From NCBI GenBank assembly GCA_052173415.1, contig JBQMYQ010000009.1, forward strand, positions 1 through 51,731: 51,731 nucleotides of DNA, given 5' to 3'. The number at the start of each line of letters is the position of its first letter. Position 1 is the stretch's first letter. Below are positions 41,521-50,385 of this stretch, piece by piece. Below the pieces are notes generated by a model. It was not told where the DNA came from. It did not search any database and was given only the letters and a program-made list of their open reading frames with translations. Position numbers and translations under genes: made by a program. Source of the DNA: Wolinella sp052173415. GTDB lineage: Bacteria > Campylobacterota > Campylobacteria > Campylobacterales > Helicobacteraceae.

Positions 41521-42768
41521 ATGGCAGAAATCAGAAAAGCTGAGGGCTTTATTGATTGGTTAGATCAGCGGCTCGCGGTCAAAAAACTCATGCAAGTGCT
41601 AATGACGGAGTATTGGATTCCTAAAAATATCAACTTCCTCTGGGCGATGGGTGTCGTGTTAATTGTGCTTTTTGCGATCCTTTTTGTTTCGGGAATCTTC
41701 TTGCTTATGTATTACAAGCCCGATGTGAAGCTCGCATTTGATAGCGTGAATTACACCATCATGCAAGAGGTAAAGTATGGCTGGCTCTGGAGACATCTCC
41801 ACGCGGTAGCGGCTTCGGCGGTCTTCCTTGTGATTTATATCCACATGTTTGTCGCAATCTATTATGGCTCATACAAAAAGGGTCGCGAGGTCATTTGGAT
41901 TGGCGGTATGATAATTTTCATCGCTTTTTCAGCCGAGGCATTCAGCGGATACATGCTTCCATGGGGACAGATGAGCTACTGGGCGGCAGCGGTCATTACG
42001 AATATTTTTGGCGGGATTCCTGTCGTTGGTCCTGACCTTGTTATTTGGATTCGCGGGAATTTCGTCGTCTCAGACGCGACCTTGACGCGCTTTTTCATGC
42101 TACACGTCGTGCTCCTTCCCGTCCTCATCATCGCTCTTCTTGCCATACACTTCTACACTCTCAGAGTGCCCCATGTAGGAAATGAAGATGGCGAAGAGAT
42201 TGACTTTGACGCAGAAGCGGAAAAGTATAAGGCGGGCAAGAAAAAAGAGGCAAAAGTCATTCCGTTTTGGCCCATGTTCTTATCCAAAGATATTTTTATC
42301 GTCTGCGTGTTTATGGTGTTTTTCCTCTATCTTACCTGCTTCCACTATGATTTTGCGATGGATCCGATTAACTTCGAACCCGCAAATTCCATGAAAACGC
42401 CGCTCCATATCTATCCTGAGTGGTATTTCTTGTGGAGCTATGAGGTGCTTAGGGGATTCTTCTTTAGCTCAGACCTCGGGCTTATCGCATTTGCTGCGGC
42501 GAATGTCATATTTGTCCTACTTCCATTCCTCGATAGAAGCCCCGTAGTCGCGCCTGCACACAAACGCCCTATGTTTATGGTTTGGTTTTGGATCATGATT
42601 ATCGACCTCATCGTTCTGACGATTTATGGCAAACTCCCACCTACGGGAATCAACGCCTATATCGGGCTTGTAGCTTCTTTGACATTCCTTGGGCTATTTG
42701 TCGTGGCGCTCCCTGTCATTACGCTAATTGAAGCGAAAAAAATTAACAAAGCAGGAGGCTTGTCATGA
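41521..42768 (+). CDS. petB: Cytochrome bc1 complex, cytochrome b subunit
   Basis: Membrane core of the bc1 complex, with two b-type hemes and the quinol sites. Heme histidines lie in GWLWRHLHAVAAS and FFMLHVVLLP/LLAIHFY. GYMLPWGQMSYWAA and PEWYFLWSYEVLR (the PEWY motif of the Qo site) are clear. 415 residues with eight or so TM helices, and a charged cytoplasmic insertion near 215-245. The petC start overlaps its stop by 4 bases (ATGA). Confidence 0.97.
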   Translation: MAEIRKAEGFIDWLDQRLAVKKLMQVLMTEYWIPKNINFLWAMGVVLIVLFAILFVSGIFLLMYYKPDVKLAFDSVNYTIMQEVKYGWLWRHLHAVAASAVFLVIYIHMFVAIYYGSYKKGREVIWIGGMIIFIAFSAEAFSGYMLPWGQMSYWAAAVITNIFGGIPVVGPDLVIWIRGNFVVSDATLTRFFMLHVVLLPVLIIALLAIHFYTLRVPHVGNEDGEEIDFDAEAEKYKAGKKKEAKVIPFWPMFLSKDIFIVCVFMVFFLYLTCFHYDFAMDPINFEPANSMKTPLHIYPEWYFLWSYEVLRGFFFSSDLGLIAFAAANVIFVLLPFLDRSPVVAPAHKRPMFMVWFWIMIIDLIVLTIYGKLPPTGINAYIGLVASLTFLGLFVVALPVITLIEAKKINKAGGLS

Positions 42769-43622
42769 GAGAGCTTAAACTGCTACTGATTGTATCAACA
42801 ATAACGGGTGTGCTTTACTGGGGTGTCGAGCCCCTTGCGCACAGTGTCATGCACCCAGCTGTTACCCCTGCGGACTACACCTTCAGCGATTTAGAGAAAA
42901 TTGATCTCTCCAAAGGCGACCCCGCGCTTGGTAGCGAGCTTGCTAGCGCAAACTGTATCGCCTGCCACAGTATCAAAACTCAGGGATTTGACGCTCCTAT
43001 GGACAATGAGAGCGCGAGTGCTAGCTATGGAGTCGTGCCTCCAGATCTCTCTAGCGCAGGACTCATCTATGAAGATAATTACTTGGCAAACTTCATCAAA
43101 GAGCCCACAAAAGCAGCGCATGTAGCGCATGTGTTTAATGATAGCAAGCCCTACCCGATGCCTGCGTATAATTGGATGAGCGATGAAGAGATTGCGCACA
43201 TCGTCGCCTACTTTAAGAGCATTGCTCCTAAGCAGCTCTCAAATAAAGAGGTCTTCGCCGATGCCTGCCAGCGGTGCCACGGCATGAAATACGATTCCCT
43301 TGCGCCAATCACGCCCGAGGCGACTCTTGCGGGCTATATGGGCTCTGTAGCTCCCGATCTCTCGATGATGATCCGTAGCAAAGGTGCAAACTATCTGCAC
43401 ACGTTCATCAATGAGCCACAAAAGCAGCTCCACGGCACTGCGATGCCTCGCGTAGGTCTCACAGAGCAGGCGCAAGCGCAAGTGGTGAGCTACATCGAGA
43501 GTATCGGCGATAGCAAAAAGGCTGAGCGCGAGAATATCGGGATTAAGTCCATGCTCTTTATGGTTGTCATGTCGATTCTCGCTTATTTTTGGAAGCGCAA
43601 AATCTGGAGCGAAGTGCATTAA
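42765..43622 (+). CDS. petC: Cytochrome bc1 complex, diheme cytochrome c subunit
   Basis: Periplasmic electron acceptor of the complex; in Campylobacterota it is a diheme c4-like protein instead of cytochrome c1. N-terminal helix anchors it (LKLLLIVSTITGVLYWG). Heme motifs are CIACH (C64-H68) and CQRCH (C168-H172). Axial methionines are probably in YPMPAYN and TAMPRVG. A second TM segment lies at the C-terminus (MLFMVVMSILAYFW). 285 residues. Confidence 0.96.
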   Translation: MRELKLLLIVSTITGVLYWGVEPLAHSVMHPAVTPADYTFSDLEKIDLSKGDPALGSELASANCIACHSIKTQGFDAPMDNESASASYGVVPPDLSSAGLIYEDNYLANFIKEPTKAAHVAHVFNDSKPYPMPAYNWMSDEEIAHIVAYFKSIAPKQLSNKEVFADACQRCHGMKYDSLAPITPEATLAGYMGSVAPDLSMMIRSKGANYLHTFINEPQKQLHGTAMPRVGLTEQAQAQVVSYIESIGDSKKAERENIGIKSMLFMVVMSILAYFWKRKIWSEVH

Positions 43623-43633
43623 ATAGCCTCTAC

Positions 43634-43676
43634 TGAAGTGTGAGAATCGCTCCCTCGCGCTTCAAAGCTCTTTTTT
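43634..43676 (+). terminator. Rho-independent terminator of petABC
   Basis: TGAAGTGTGAG (43634-43644) pairs with CTCGCGCTTCA (43654-43664) as an 11-base-pair stem including two G-U pairs, with a nine-base loop, followed after six bases by a run of six T. It begins 12 bases after the petC stop. Confidence 0.7.
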
Positions 43677-44070
43677 GGTTCCTCTTTTTTCTTTTTGACA
43701 TGCTCTATCGTGCAAGAATCACGGGAATCTGCCCCATCATCCACCTACCTAAAGCGATAAACTTTCCCCCTTTAAGACCTCTTTGCAGATTCTTCTTTTA
43801 GGAGCACAAAGCCAAAAACATAAAAAATATTTGCATACAAAATCAAGCGCTCTATTCTTTTGTGTTTAAATGATAGTTAAAGGGCTTTTAAATCATGAAG
43901 CCTGTGCGAGCACCTGCAGTCGATACTTGCGCGATGACATTTGCTGCGAGAGGATTAATCTTTACAAAAGAGGATAAAAGCTAAAGCGGCGCGCTTTGTG
44001 GCGGGCGCATTTACACCCCACCAAAGCCACTGAGGTTATAAAATTATGCGAGTGGGAGTTTTTGAGCGAG
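43677..44070. other. Intergenic stretch without supported gene
   Basis: Holds only one GGAATC (about 43734), an A+T-rich stretch with a possible promoter (TTTAAATGATAG near 43866), and a 29-codon open frame (43894-43983) that I do not support as a gene. The Hcp-like cassette lies beyond it. Confidence 0.5.
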
Positions 44071-44703
44071 CTATTTTAGCTCATCATACATCTCGCAAGC
44101 ATGATCTACATAAGCTTCAGGTGCACGAGGATCCTTTACTCCCAGCTCGCAAGCCTTTTTAAAATATCGCACCGCTCCGCTTCTATTGCCTCTGTCAGCT
44201 TCATAGCGACCAAGCCGGTAGCATGCCCCAAAATTATTTTTGCTATCGCATAATTTTTTCAGATAGGCTGCTCCTTTAGCGGGATTTTTCTGCACCCCAT
44301 GCCCTTTCTTGTATATATTCAAAACATAAGCGCACCCTGATACCTCTCCGCCCTCGCACCCTAGAGTGTAGAGCTTTAGAGCCTTTTTGTAGTCTCGCTG
44401 GGCACGAGGTAGCTCGAAGTCATATATCATCCCAAGCCTGGTGCAAGCATCAGCGAAATATTCATCTTTTTCATTACCCTTTTTGCACACTTTCTCGAAG
44501 TAGAATATAGCTTTTTGAAGATCTTCGCTTAAGCCATCCCAGCCATAGTTGTAATTTACCCCCAGGTCCTTGCATGCCTCGCTATCTCCGTTGCTGCACT
44601 TCTCATCAAGCTCTCTAGCTTTCGCTTGCGAACTGTAGTCTCCTAACGCCTCGACACACAGCAAACTAACTAATACCACCAAACCTAAGACCATCTTTCT
44701 CAT
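44071..44703 (-). CDS. Hcp-like Sel1-repeat secreted protein
   Basis: Exported cysteine-rich protein with Sel1-like (TPR-type) repeats, like the Helicobacter cysteine-rich proteins. A signal peptide (residues 1-21, ending CVEALG) is followed by about four repeats of roughly 36 residues. These carry paired cysteines (CSNGDSEACKDLG, ADACTRLGMIYD, CEGGEVSGCAYVL, CDSKNNFGACYRLG) that form disulfides within repeats in known Hcps. 210 residues. Hcp proteins are secreted and bind host or cell-wall ligands; the role here is unknown. Its start overlaps the upstream small gene by ATGA. Neither it nor its partner contains GGAATC, GATTCC or even GAATC/GATTC, unlike the rest of the window. Confidence 0.85.
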   Translation of the reverse strand: MRKMVLGLVVLVSLLCVEALGDYSSQAKARELDEKCSNGDSEACKDLGVNYNYGWDGLSEDLQKAIFYFEKVCKKGNEKDEYFADACTRLGMIYDFELPRAQRDYKKALKLYTLGCEGGEVSGCAYVLNIYKKGHGVQKNPAKGAAYLKKLCDSKNNFGACYRLGRYEADRGNRSGAVRYFKKACELGVKDPRAPEAYVDHACEMYDELK

Positions 44704-44909
44704 TTTTTCTCCTTTGATTTTATTTTTTCAATACAAAAAAGCGCAAGCAAGAGAGCGCCCGACCACACCATTAGGGCGTAAAGCGTAAAACCCGTTTCAT
44801 CCTTGACAGCCCATGTCGTCGCTATAGAAGCAATCATACTCGCTAATAACGACAGCACATACTTCTCCCATTTATCCAATCTGAGCTCATTATTGCTGTT
44901 TTCTTCCAC
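44700..44909 (-). CDS. Small two-TM membrane protein upstream of the Hcp-like gene
   Basis: 69 residues: a charged N-terminus, two hydrophobic helices (about 17-35 and 41-60) joined by KDETG, and a lysine-rich C-terminus. No family recognised. The start is a GTG with AAGGAG upstream at a suitable distance. The overlap with the Hcp-like gene implies joint translation. An A+T-rich stretch upstream (44,920-44,990) probably holds the promoter. Confidence 0.65.
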   Translation of the reverse strand: MEENSNNELRLDKWEKYVLSLLASMIASIATTWAVKDETGFTLYALMVWSGALLLALFCIEKIKSKEKK

Positions 44910-45072
44910 ATTTTCTCCTTTCCCAATGAATTTAAAATTAGGGTATTGTGCCCCCCGCTTAAAAAATGACGAAAAGATAAAGAGATAAACGGGGAATCAA
45001 GGGCGTTTGAGGGGTTTATAAGGAGGATTTAAAGAGGGGGAATATAAGAAAAAGGAGAAAATGGGAGTGAGG

Positions 45073-46674
45073 CTAGTAGCCTCTAGGCTCTTTTTGAATA
45101 TATTCCTCATACGTGCCGCGAAAATCCACCACCTCGCCCCCCTCCTTGAGCTCGATGATACGATTGGCAAATGCGTCGATAAGCTCGCGGTCGTGCGTTA
45201 CGCAGATGACATTGCCTTTGTAATTGTAAAGTGCCTCGCCCAGCGCGATGATCGCCTCAAGGTCAAGGTGGTTGCTCGGCTCATCAAGCACGAGGAAATT
45301 CCCGCCCTCAAGCATGAGCTTTGAGAGGATCATGCGGTGCTTCTCACCCCCACTTAGCGCGCTCACGCTCTTCTCCTGTTCCTCGCCGCTAAAGAGCATG
45401 CGTCCAAGGCAGTTGCGAATCTCGCCGCTATCAGCTTTCTTATCAAAGCTCCGCAACCACTCATAGAGACTCTCCTCGCCCGCGATACTCTCTGCGGCAT
45501 TTTGCGGGAAGTAGCCCGATTCCACGGTCGCGCCCCATTTCACCGTGCCGCTATCGCTTTTTAGCTCTTCCATGATGATTTTACAAAATGTGCTTTTACC
45601 AATTCCATTAGGTCCAATGAGCGCTACCTTATCGCCGGGTAAGAAGTTGAAGCTAAGTTTCCTAAACACCGCGTGATCGCCATAACTTTTTGAGATATTT
45701 TCCACCTCAAGGGCTTCATTCCCAATCTCGCGGCGGATTTTAAAAACAATGCTCGGATCACGGCGCGAAGAGACTTGCAACGATTCTATATTCAACTTCT
45801 CAAGCTGCTTTTGACGGCTTGTCGCTTGTCTAGCTTTGGAGGCGTTGGCTGAGAATCGGCGGATAAAAGACTCGAGCTCCTCTTTCTCTTTGAGCTTTTT
45901 ATTGCGCTCAATCTCCTGCTGTTTGGCGATGAGATTTGCGGCGATATACCAGTCGTCGTAATTGCCCGTGAATTCGCGCAACGTCTGAAAATCTAAGTCA
46001 AGAATGTGCGTGCATACGGCGTTAATAAAGTGTCGATCGTGGCTGATGATGACCATCGTGCCCTCGTGGCGTCTAAGATTCTCCTCGAGCCAGCCAATCG
46101 TGTGAATATCAAGGTTATTCGTCGGTTCATCAAGGAAGAGAATATCCGGCTTAGGGAAGAGCACCTGCGCGAGCAGGACTTTGAACTTATCGCCCCCCGT
46201 GAGCGTGCTCATAAGCTCGCTGTGGATTCCCGCGGGGAATCCGAGATCCTCCAAAATCTTCTCGATATTCACATCATATTCATACGTGGGATCTTCCTCT
46301 GCGCAAATCATCTCCAGCTCGCCAAGACGCGCATTCACCTCATCGCTAGAGAGATCACCCTCACTATAAAGACGCTCTTTCTCCTTGATTGCGTCATAGA
46401 GCCGCTTATTGCCGATGAGAACCGCATCAAAAATGCTGAGATTCTCAAACGCATATTGGTCTTGCTTGAGCACGCCTAATCGCAAGCCATTCTCAATCAC
46501 AATCTCTCCTGCGGTATGCTCAATTTCGCCCGAGAGAATCTTAAGAAATGTCGATTTCCCCGCGCCATTTGCGCCAATAAGCCCATATCGCTTGCCCTTG
46601 TCAAGCTTCACATTGACATTTTCAAATAGCTTTTTTGTGGCATATTGCATGCCTAGGTTGATGGTTTGTAGCAA
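45073..46674 (-). CDS. ABC-F family ATPase
   Basis: Soluble ribosome-associated protein with two ABC domains and no TM part. First domain: GANGAGKST, LTGGDKFKVLLAQ, DILFLDEPTNNLD. Second: GPNGIGKST, LSGGEKHRMILSK, FLVLDEPSNHLD. The linker (about 245-320) is rich in Lys/Glu/Arg and includes the P-site interaction region (RRFSANASKARQATSRQKQL). 533 residues, closest in layout to YbiT. It probably assists stalled ribosomes; resistance function is not indicated. It is followed upstream by gltX on the same strand, 25 bases away. Confidence 0.92.
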   Translation of the reverse strand: MLQTINLGMQYATKKLFENVNVKLDKGKRYGLIGANGAGKSTFLKILSGEIEHTAGEIVIENGLRLGVLKQDQYAFENLSIFDAVLIGNKRLYDAIKEKERLYSEGDLSSDEVNARLGELEMICAEEDPTYEYDVNIEKILEDLGFPAGIHSELMSTLTGGDKFKVLLAQVLFPKPDILFLDEPTNNLDIHTIGWLEENLRRHEGTMVIISHDRHFINAVCTHILDLDFQTLREFTGNYDDWYIAANLIAKQQEIERNKKLKEKEELESFIRRFSANASKARQATSRQKQLEKLNIESLQVSSRRDPSIVFKIRREIGNEALEVENISKSYGDHAVFRKLSFNFLPGDKVALIGPNGIGKSTFCKIIMEELKSDSGTVKWGATVESGYFPQNAAESIAGEESLYEWLRSFDKKADSGEIRNCLGRMLFSGEEQEKSVSALSGGEKHRMILSKLMLEGGNFLVLDEPSNHLDLEAIIALGEALYNYKGNVICVTHDRELIDAFANRIIELKEGGEVVDFRGTYEEYIQKEPRGY

Positions 46675-46699
46675 AATAGTCTCCTTAGATTTTACGTGG

Positions 46700-48088
46700 T
46701 TATTTATTCAAAATCGCGATGAGTGCGCTCATTCGCTGAATGCTCTCTTCTTTGCCCAGCGCAATCATCACTTCAAAGATCCCTACACCGCCGCCTTTAC
46801 CAAGGAGTGCCAAACGCACCGCCATAAAAAGCTTCCCACTTTTTGCGTCACGCCCTTCTAAGAATCGCTGTGTCGATTCCTCGATCTCTTTGGGGGAATC
46901 AGGGAAAGGAAGTGCGCGCAGGTAATTTGCATAACTCTCTAACAGCTCTACACTCTCACGATTCTCGACTTTAGCGAGCAGTTTTGCCTCATATTCGACG
47001 GGCGTATAGATAATCTCGCGCAACATCTCGCCAAACTCCACAAGTGTTTTACTCCGCTCCTTAAGCGCCGGATAGAGGATCTCGCGCGCATGCGGACTTA
47101 GGGGCGCGATTCCCAGCTCGCCCAGAAGTGCCTCGAGCCTTTCGTTGCTGCTCTGATTGATATAGTGATGATTGAGCCATAGGAATTTCTCCGCGTTGTA
47201 TGCGGAAGCCGAGCTGTTGATGTCGCTTGGATCAAAACTCTCTAACATCTCTTTGAGCGAGAAAATCTCCTGATCTCCATGACTCCAGCCCAGTCGCACG
47301 AGGAAATTCAGCACCGCCTCAGGCAAATACCCCGCGCGTTTATAATCCATCACACCCATCGCTCCATCACGTTTGCTAAGCTTTTTGCCCTCCGGGTTTA
47401 AAATCATCGGCACGTGATAAAACTTCGGAATCTTAAAGCCCAAAGCCTGATAGATGATGATCTGTTTGGGCGTGTTGCTCAAGTGATCATCGCCACGGAT
47501 CACATCCGTAACACCCATGAGCGCATCATCAATCGAGACGACAAAATTATACGTCGGCGTCCCATCGCTACGCGCGATAATGTAATCATCAAGCTCTTTT
47601 GCGGCAATCCTCATCTCGCCCTTGATTCCGTCGCGAAACTCAATGTAGCCCTCAAGCGGAGCTTTGATCCGCACCACCGGGGCGATTCCCGCTGGGGGCG
47701 TGCCCTTAAAATCCCGATAGCGATTGTCATATTTTGGCGTCTCGCCCCGCGCCTTTTGCTCCTCGCGCAGGGAATCAAGCTCCTCTTTGCTCATGTAGCA
47801 ATAATACGCCTTCCCCTCAGCGATGAGACGATTGATGTATTCGGTATAGAGCGGGAATCGCTTGGATTGATAGACCGCTTCGCCATCATAATCTAGTCCC
47901 ACCCAGCTAAACGCCTCGATAATCGCCTTGGTCGCGTCGTGCGAATTTCTCGCCAAATCCGTATCCTCAATCCTTAGGAGGAATTTCCCGCCATTCCTGC
48001 GCGCAAAAAGATAGCTAAAAAGTGCGGTGCGTAGCCCACCGATGTGTAGATTCCCCGTAGGAGAGGGGGCAAAGCGTGTTACAATCAT
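46700..48088 (-). CDS. gltX: Glutamyl-tRNA synthetase, GltX1 type
   Basis: Class I synthetase attaching glutamate to tRNA-Glu. RFAPSPTGNLHIGGLRTA carries the HIGH-type motif and KKLSKRDGAMGV the KMSKS-type motif. Length 462 and sequence match the first of two Helicobacter GltX enzymes (GltX1) better than the second, which charges tRNA-Gln for the indirect pathway. A second gltX should therefore exist elsewhere in the genome. Confidence 0.95.
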   Translation of the reverse strand: MIVTRFAPSPTGNLHIGGLRTALFSYLFARRNGGKFLLRIEDTDLARNSHDATKAIIEAFSWVGLDYDGEAVYQSKRFPLYTEYINRLIAEGKAYYCYMSKEELDSLREEQKARGETPKYDNRYRDFKGTPPAGIAPVVRIKAPLEGYIEFRDGIKGEMRIAAKELDDYIIARSDGTPTYNFVVSIDDALMGVTDVIRGDDHLSNTPKQIIIYQALGFKIPKFYHVPMILNPEGKKLSKRDGAMGVMDYKRAGYLPEAVLNFLVRLGWSHGDQEIFSLKEMLESFDPSDINSSASAYNAEKFLWLNHHYINQSSNERLEALLGELGIAPLSPHAREILYPALKERSKTLVEFGEMLREIIYTPVEYEAKLLAKVENRESVELLESYANYLRALPFPDSPKEIEESTQRFLEGRDAKSGKLFMAVRLALLGKGGGVGIFEVMIALGKEESIQRMSALIAILNK

Positions 48089-48158
48089 TAGAGATTCCTT
48101 AAAATTTTAGAGCGCATTTTAACGCAAAAATCGCCACCCCTTGGAGCAAAATACGCCC

Positions 48159-48192
48159 GATTCCCGCGCAATGCACCCATTTTTGAGGAATC
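48159..48192. repeat. Inverted pair of the iterated motif upstream of gltX
   Basis: GATTCC (48159-48164, with a C before it) and GGAATC (48187-48192, with a G after it) form a seven-base-pair inverted pair with a 22-base spacer, in the divergent promoter region between gltX and the aminotransferase gene. Confidence 0.4.
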
Positions 48193-48320
48193 GACACAAA
48201 AATAGCGCTCGACGCTACAAACTCTAAAGTGCCACCTAAAAGCGCGACGATTTTAATATCCTTATGGCATAATTAGGACTTTCTTGAATTCGGGTAAATC
48301 TACTAAGGAATCGACGCAAA

Positions 48321-49403
48321 ATGGACTTCATCAACCTGCAATCACAATACCAAAAATATAAAGCCCAAATCGACAGCCAAATCGCCGAGGTGCTCAACAC
48401 AAGCAACTACATCGGCGGGCAGAAAGTCGCGACTTTGGAGGCAAATCTGGCGGATTTCGTCGGCTCAAAACATGCGATTGCGTGCAGTAGCGGCACAAGC
48501 GCGATATTTTTGTCGCTCCTAGCCCTAGGAATCAAAGCGGGCGATGAGGTCATTACCACGCCTTTTACCTTTTTTGCCACCGCGGAGATGATTGCATTAG
48601 TGGGCGCAAAACCCGTATTTGTGGATATTGATGAGAAGACCTACAATATCGATGCGAATAAAATCGAGCAAGCCATCACAAAACGCACTAAAGCGATCAT
48701 GCCCGTATCGCTTTTTGGGCAAATATCCGATATGAAGCAAATTAATGAAATCGCCAAAAAGCACAATCTAAGCGTGATTGAGGACGCAGCGCAAAGCTTT
48801 GGCGCGACGCAAGAGGGGGTTAGGTCGGGGAATCTCTCACATGTGGCTACGACCTCGTTTTTCCCCGCTAAACCGCTTGGCTGCTATGGCGATGGCGGGG
48901 CGATTTTCACGAGCGATGACGCGCTCGCCAAAGAGATAAGAATCAGGCTCAATCATGGCTCAGAACAGCGATATATTCACACACACATCGGGATTAACGG
49001 CAGGCTGGACGCATTGCAAGCGGGAATCTTGAATGTAAAACTCACTCATCTGAATGAGGAAATCGCCAAAAGAGCCGAAGTGGCGCACTATTATGACGAG
49101 CACCTGCAAAACGTGAGCGTGCCACATATTTTGGACAAGAATCAGAGCGTCTATGCTCAATATTGTATCCGCGTGAAAAATCGCGAGCGAGTTCTCAAAG
49201 CGTGCAAAGAGCGGGGAATCCCGACGGGAATCTACTACCCCGTGCCCCTTCATCTGCAGAGCGTCTTTAAAGAGCTTGGCTACAAGAAGGGCGATTTTAG
49301 CGTGAGTGAGGCGGTCAGTGAGGATATTATGGCATTGCCCATGAGCGCGTTTATCACAAAAGAGGAGCAAGACCTCGTGATAAAGACGGTCAATAATGCT
49401 TGA
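48321..49403 (+). CDS. DegT/DnrJ/EryC1 nucleotide-sugar aminotransferase (WbpE-like)
   Basis: PLP enzyme that aminates a keto group on a UDP- or dTDP-sugar for surface polysaccharide. Supporting motifs: IACSSGTSAIFLSLLALG, TPFTFFATAEMI, VIEDAAQSFGAT and SFFPAKPLGCYGDGGAI, whose lysine should bind PLP; NGRLDALQAGIL is also typical. 360 residues. Sequence and the next gene suggest the WbpE/WlbC type acting on UDP-3-keto-GlcNAc-uronate, but PLP sugar aminotransferases are hard to separate. A -10 of CATAAT is at about 48268; AAGGA is 11 bases before the ATG. Confidence 0.85.
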   Translation: MDFINLQSQYQKYKAQIDSQIAEVLNTSNYIGGQKVATLEANLADFVGSKHAIACSSGTSAIFLSLLALGIKAGDEVITTPFTFFATAEMIALVGAKPVFVDIDEKTYNIDANKIEQAITKRTKAIMPVSLFGQISDMKQINEIAKKHNLSVIEDAAQSFGATQEGVRSGNLSHVATTSFFPAKPLGCYGDGGAIFTSDDALAKEIRIRLNHGSEQRYIHTHIGINGRLDALQAGILNVKLTHLNEEIAKRAEVAHYYDEHLQNVSVPHILDKNQSVYAQYCIRVKNRERVLKACKERGIPTGIYYPVPLHLQSVFKELGYKKGDFSVSEAVSEDIMALPMSAFITKEEQDLVIKTVNNA

Positions 49404-50277
49404 AGTAGCAATCATCGGCTTGGGGGTGATGGGAAAAAACCATTTAAAAACTCTGAAAAATATCCCAAATGCCGAGGTAGTCGCCACCTGCGATCCTGTC
49501 TCAAAAAACGAGCCAAATATCGCTCATTACAGGAATCTTGATGCGCTACTCAAAAACCACAAGCCCGAGGTTGCAATCATCGCCACGCCTACGTCTTTTC
49601 ATGTGGAGAGCGCAAAAGCATGTATGCAAAAGGGCATTAACGTCCTCATCGAAAAGCCTCTAGCGAGGAATCTATCCGAAGCAAGAGAGCTAAAAGAGTT
49701 CGCAAGCAAAATGAGTGTAAGGGCGGTTTTAGGGCATGTAGAGCGGTTCAACCCCGCAATCATCGCGCTAAAAAACGAACTAAAAGACAAAACCATCTAC
49801 GCAATCCACACCACGCGAATTTCGCCCTTCCCCGCTAGGATCGCTGATGTGGGCGTGCTCGCAGACCTTGGCGTGCATGATATTGATCTGATCCGATTCC
49901 TAAGCCAAAGGGAAATCACGGAATCACACATAGCAAAATCGCGCCACCGCCATGCCACCTGCGAAGATAGCGCAAATATCAGCCTGAAGCTGCAAGATGA
50001 CATTCTCGCTCATGTGCGCCTCTCTTGGCTTAGTAGTTTTAAAAAGCGAGAGGTGGAGATTCTCTGCAAAGAGGGCGTTTTCAGGGCGGATTTAATCGCG
50101 CAAGAGCTCAAATTTTACACCCACGTCGATGCGAATTCTTTCACTCAGAAAAATATATTTGTCAAAAAAGGCGAAGCATTAGCAGGCGAGCTGGAGAGCT
50201 TTTTTGCGCTTTTAAGAGGCGAGAGTAGCGATATCGCGTCCATAGATGACGGAATCGAGACGCTGAAATTCATCTAG
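49396..50277 (+). CDS. Gfo/Idh/MocA-type nucleotide-sugar oxidoreductase (WbpB-like)
   Basis: NAD-dependent sugar dehydrogenase. Rossmann loop VAIIGLGVMGKNHL (residues 4-17), the family lysine in VLIEKPLARN (about 84-93), and DLGVHDIDLIRF with the conserved histidine. 293 residues, slightly short. It overlaps the aminotransferase gene by 8 bases, so both act in one route, plausibly making a 3-amino-sugar by oxidation then transamination. Other Wbp genes are not visible here. Confidence 0.83.
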   Translation: MLEVAIIGLGVMGKNHLKTLKNIPNAEVVATCDPVSKNEPNIAHYRNLDALLKNHKPEVAIIATPTSFHVESAKACMQKGINVLIEKPLARNLSEARELKEFASKMSVRAVLGHVERFNPAIIALKNELKDKTIYAIHTTRISPFPARIADVGVLADLGVHDIDLIRFLSQREITESHIAKSRHRHATCEDSANISLKLQDDILAHVRLSWLSSFKKREVEILCKEGVFRADLIAQELKFYTHVDANSFTQKNIFVKKGEALAGELESFFALLRGESSDIASIDDGIETLKFI

Positions 50278-50330
50278 GGCTGGGCTTCACACAGGCGAGC
50301 ACGAGATAGAGGAATCCCGCTACGATTTAG

Positions 50331-50336
50331 TATAAT
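50331..50336 (+). promoter_or_regulatory. -10 element (TATAAT) of the porin gene
   Basis: A perfect TATAAT after GATTTAG, 50 bases before the ATG. The leader contains AAAGGAATCGAC directly before the start codon, where the iterated motif overlaps the ribosome-binding site. Confidence 0.65.
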
Positions 50337-50385
50337 CCGCCAAAACGCGTTCAAAATTGAAGAAATCGCAACCAAAGGAATCGAC

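Noticed and set aside
43894..43983. A 29-codon open frame starting MKPVRAP
   Set aside because: It has only a weak AAAGGG upstream, no hydrophobic or conserved pattern, and cannot be told from chance.
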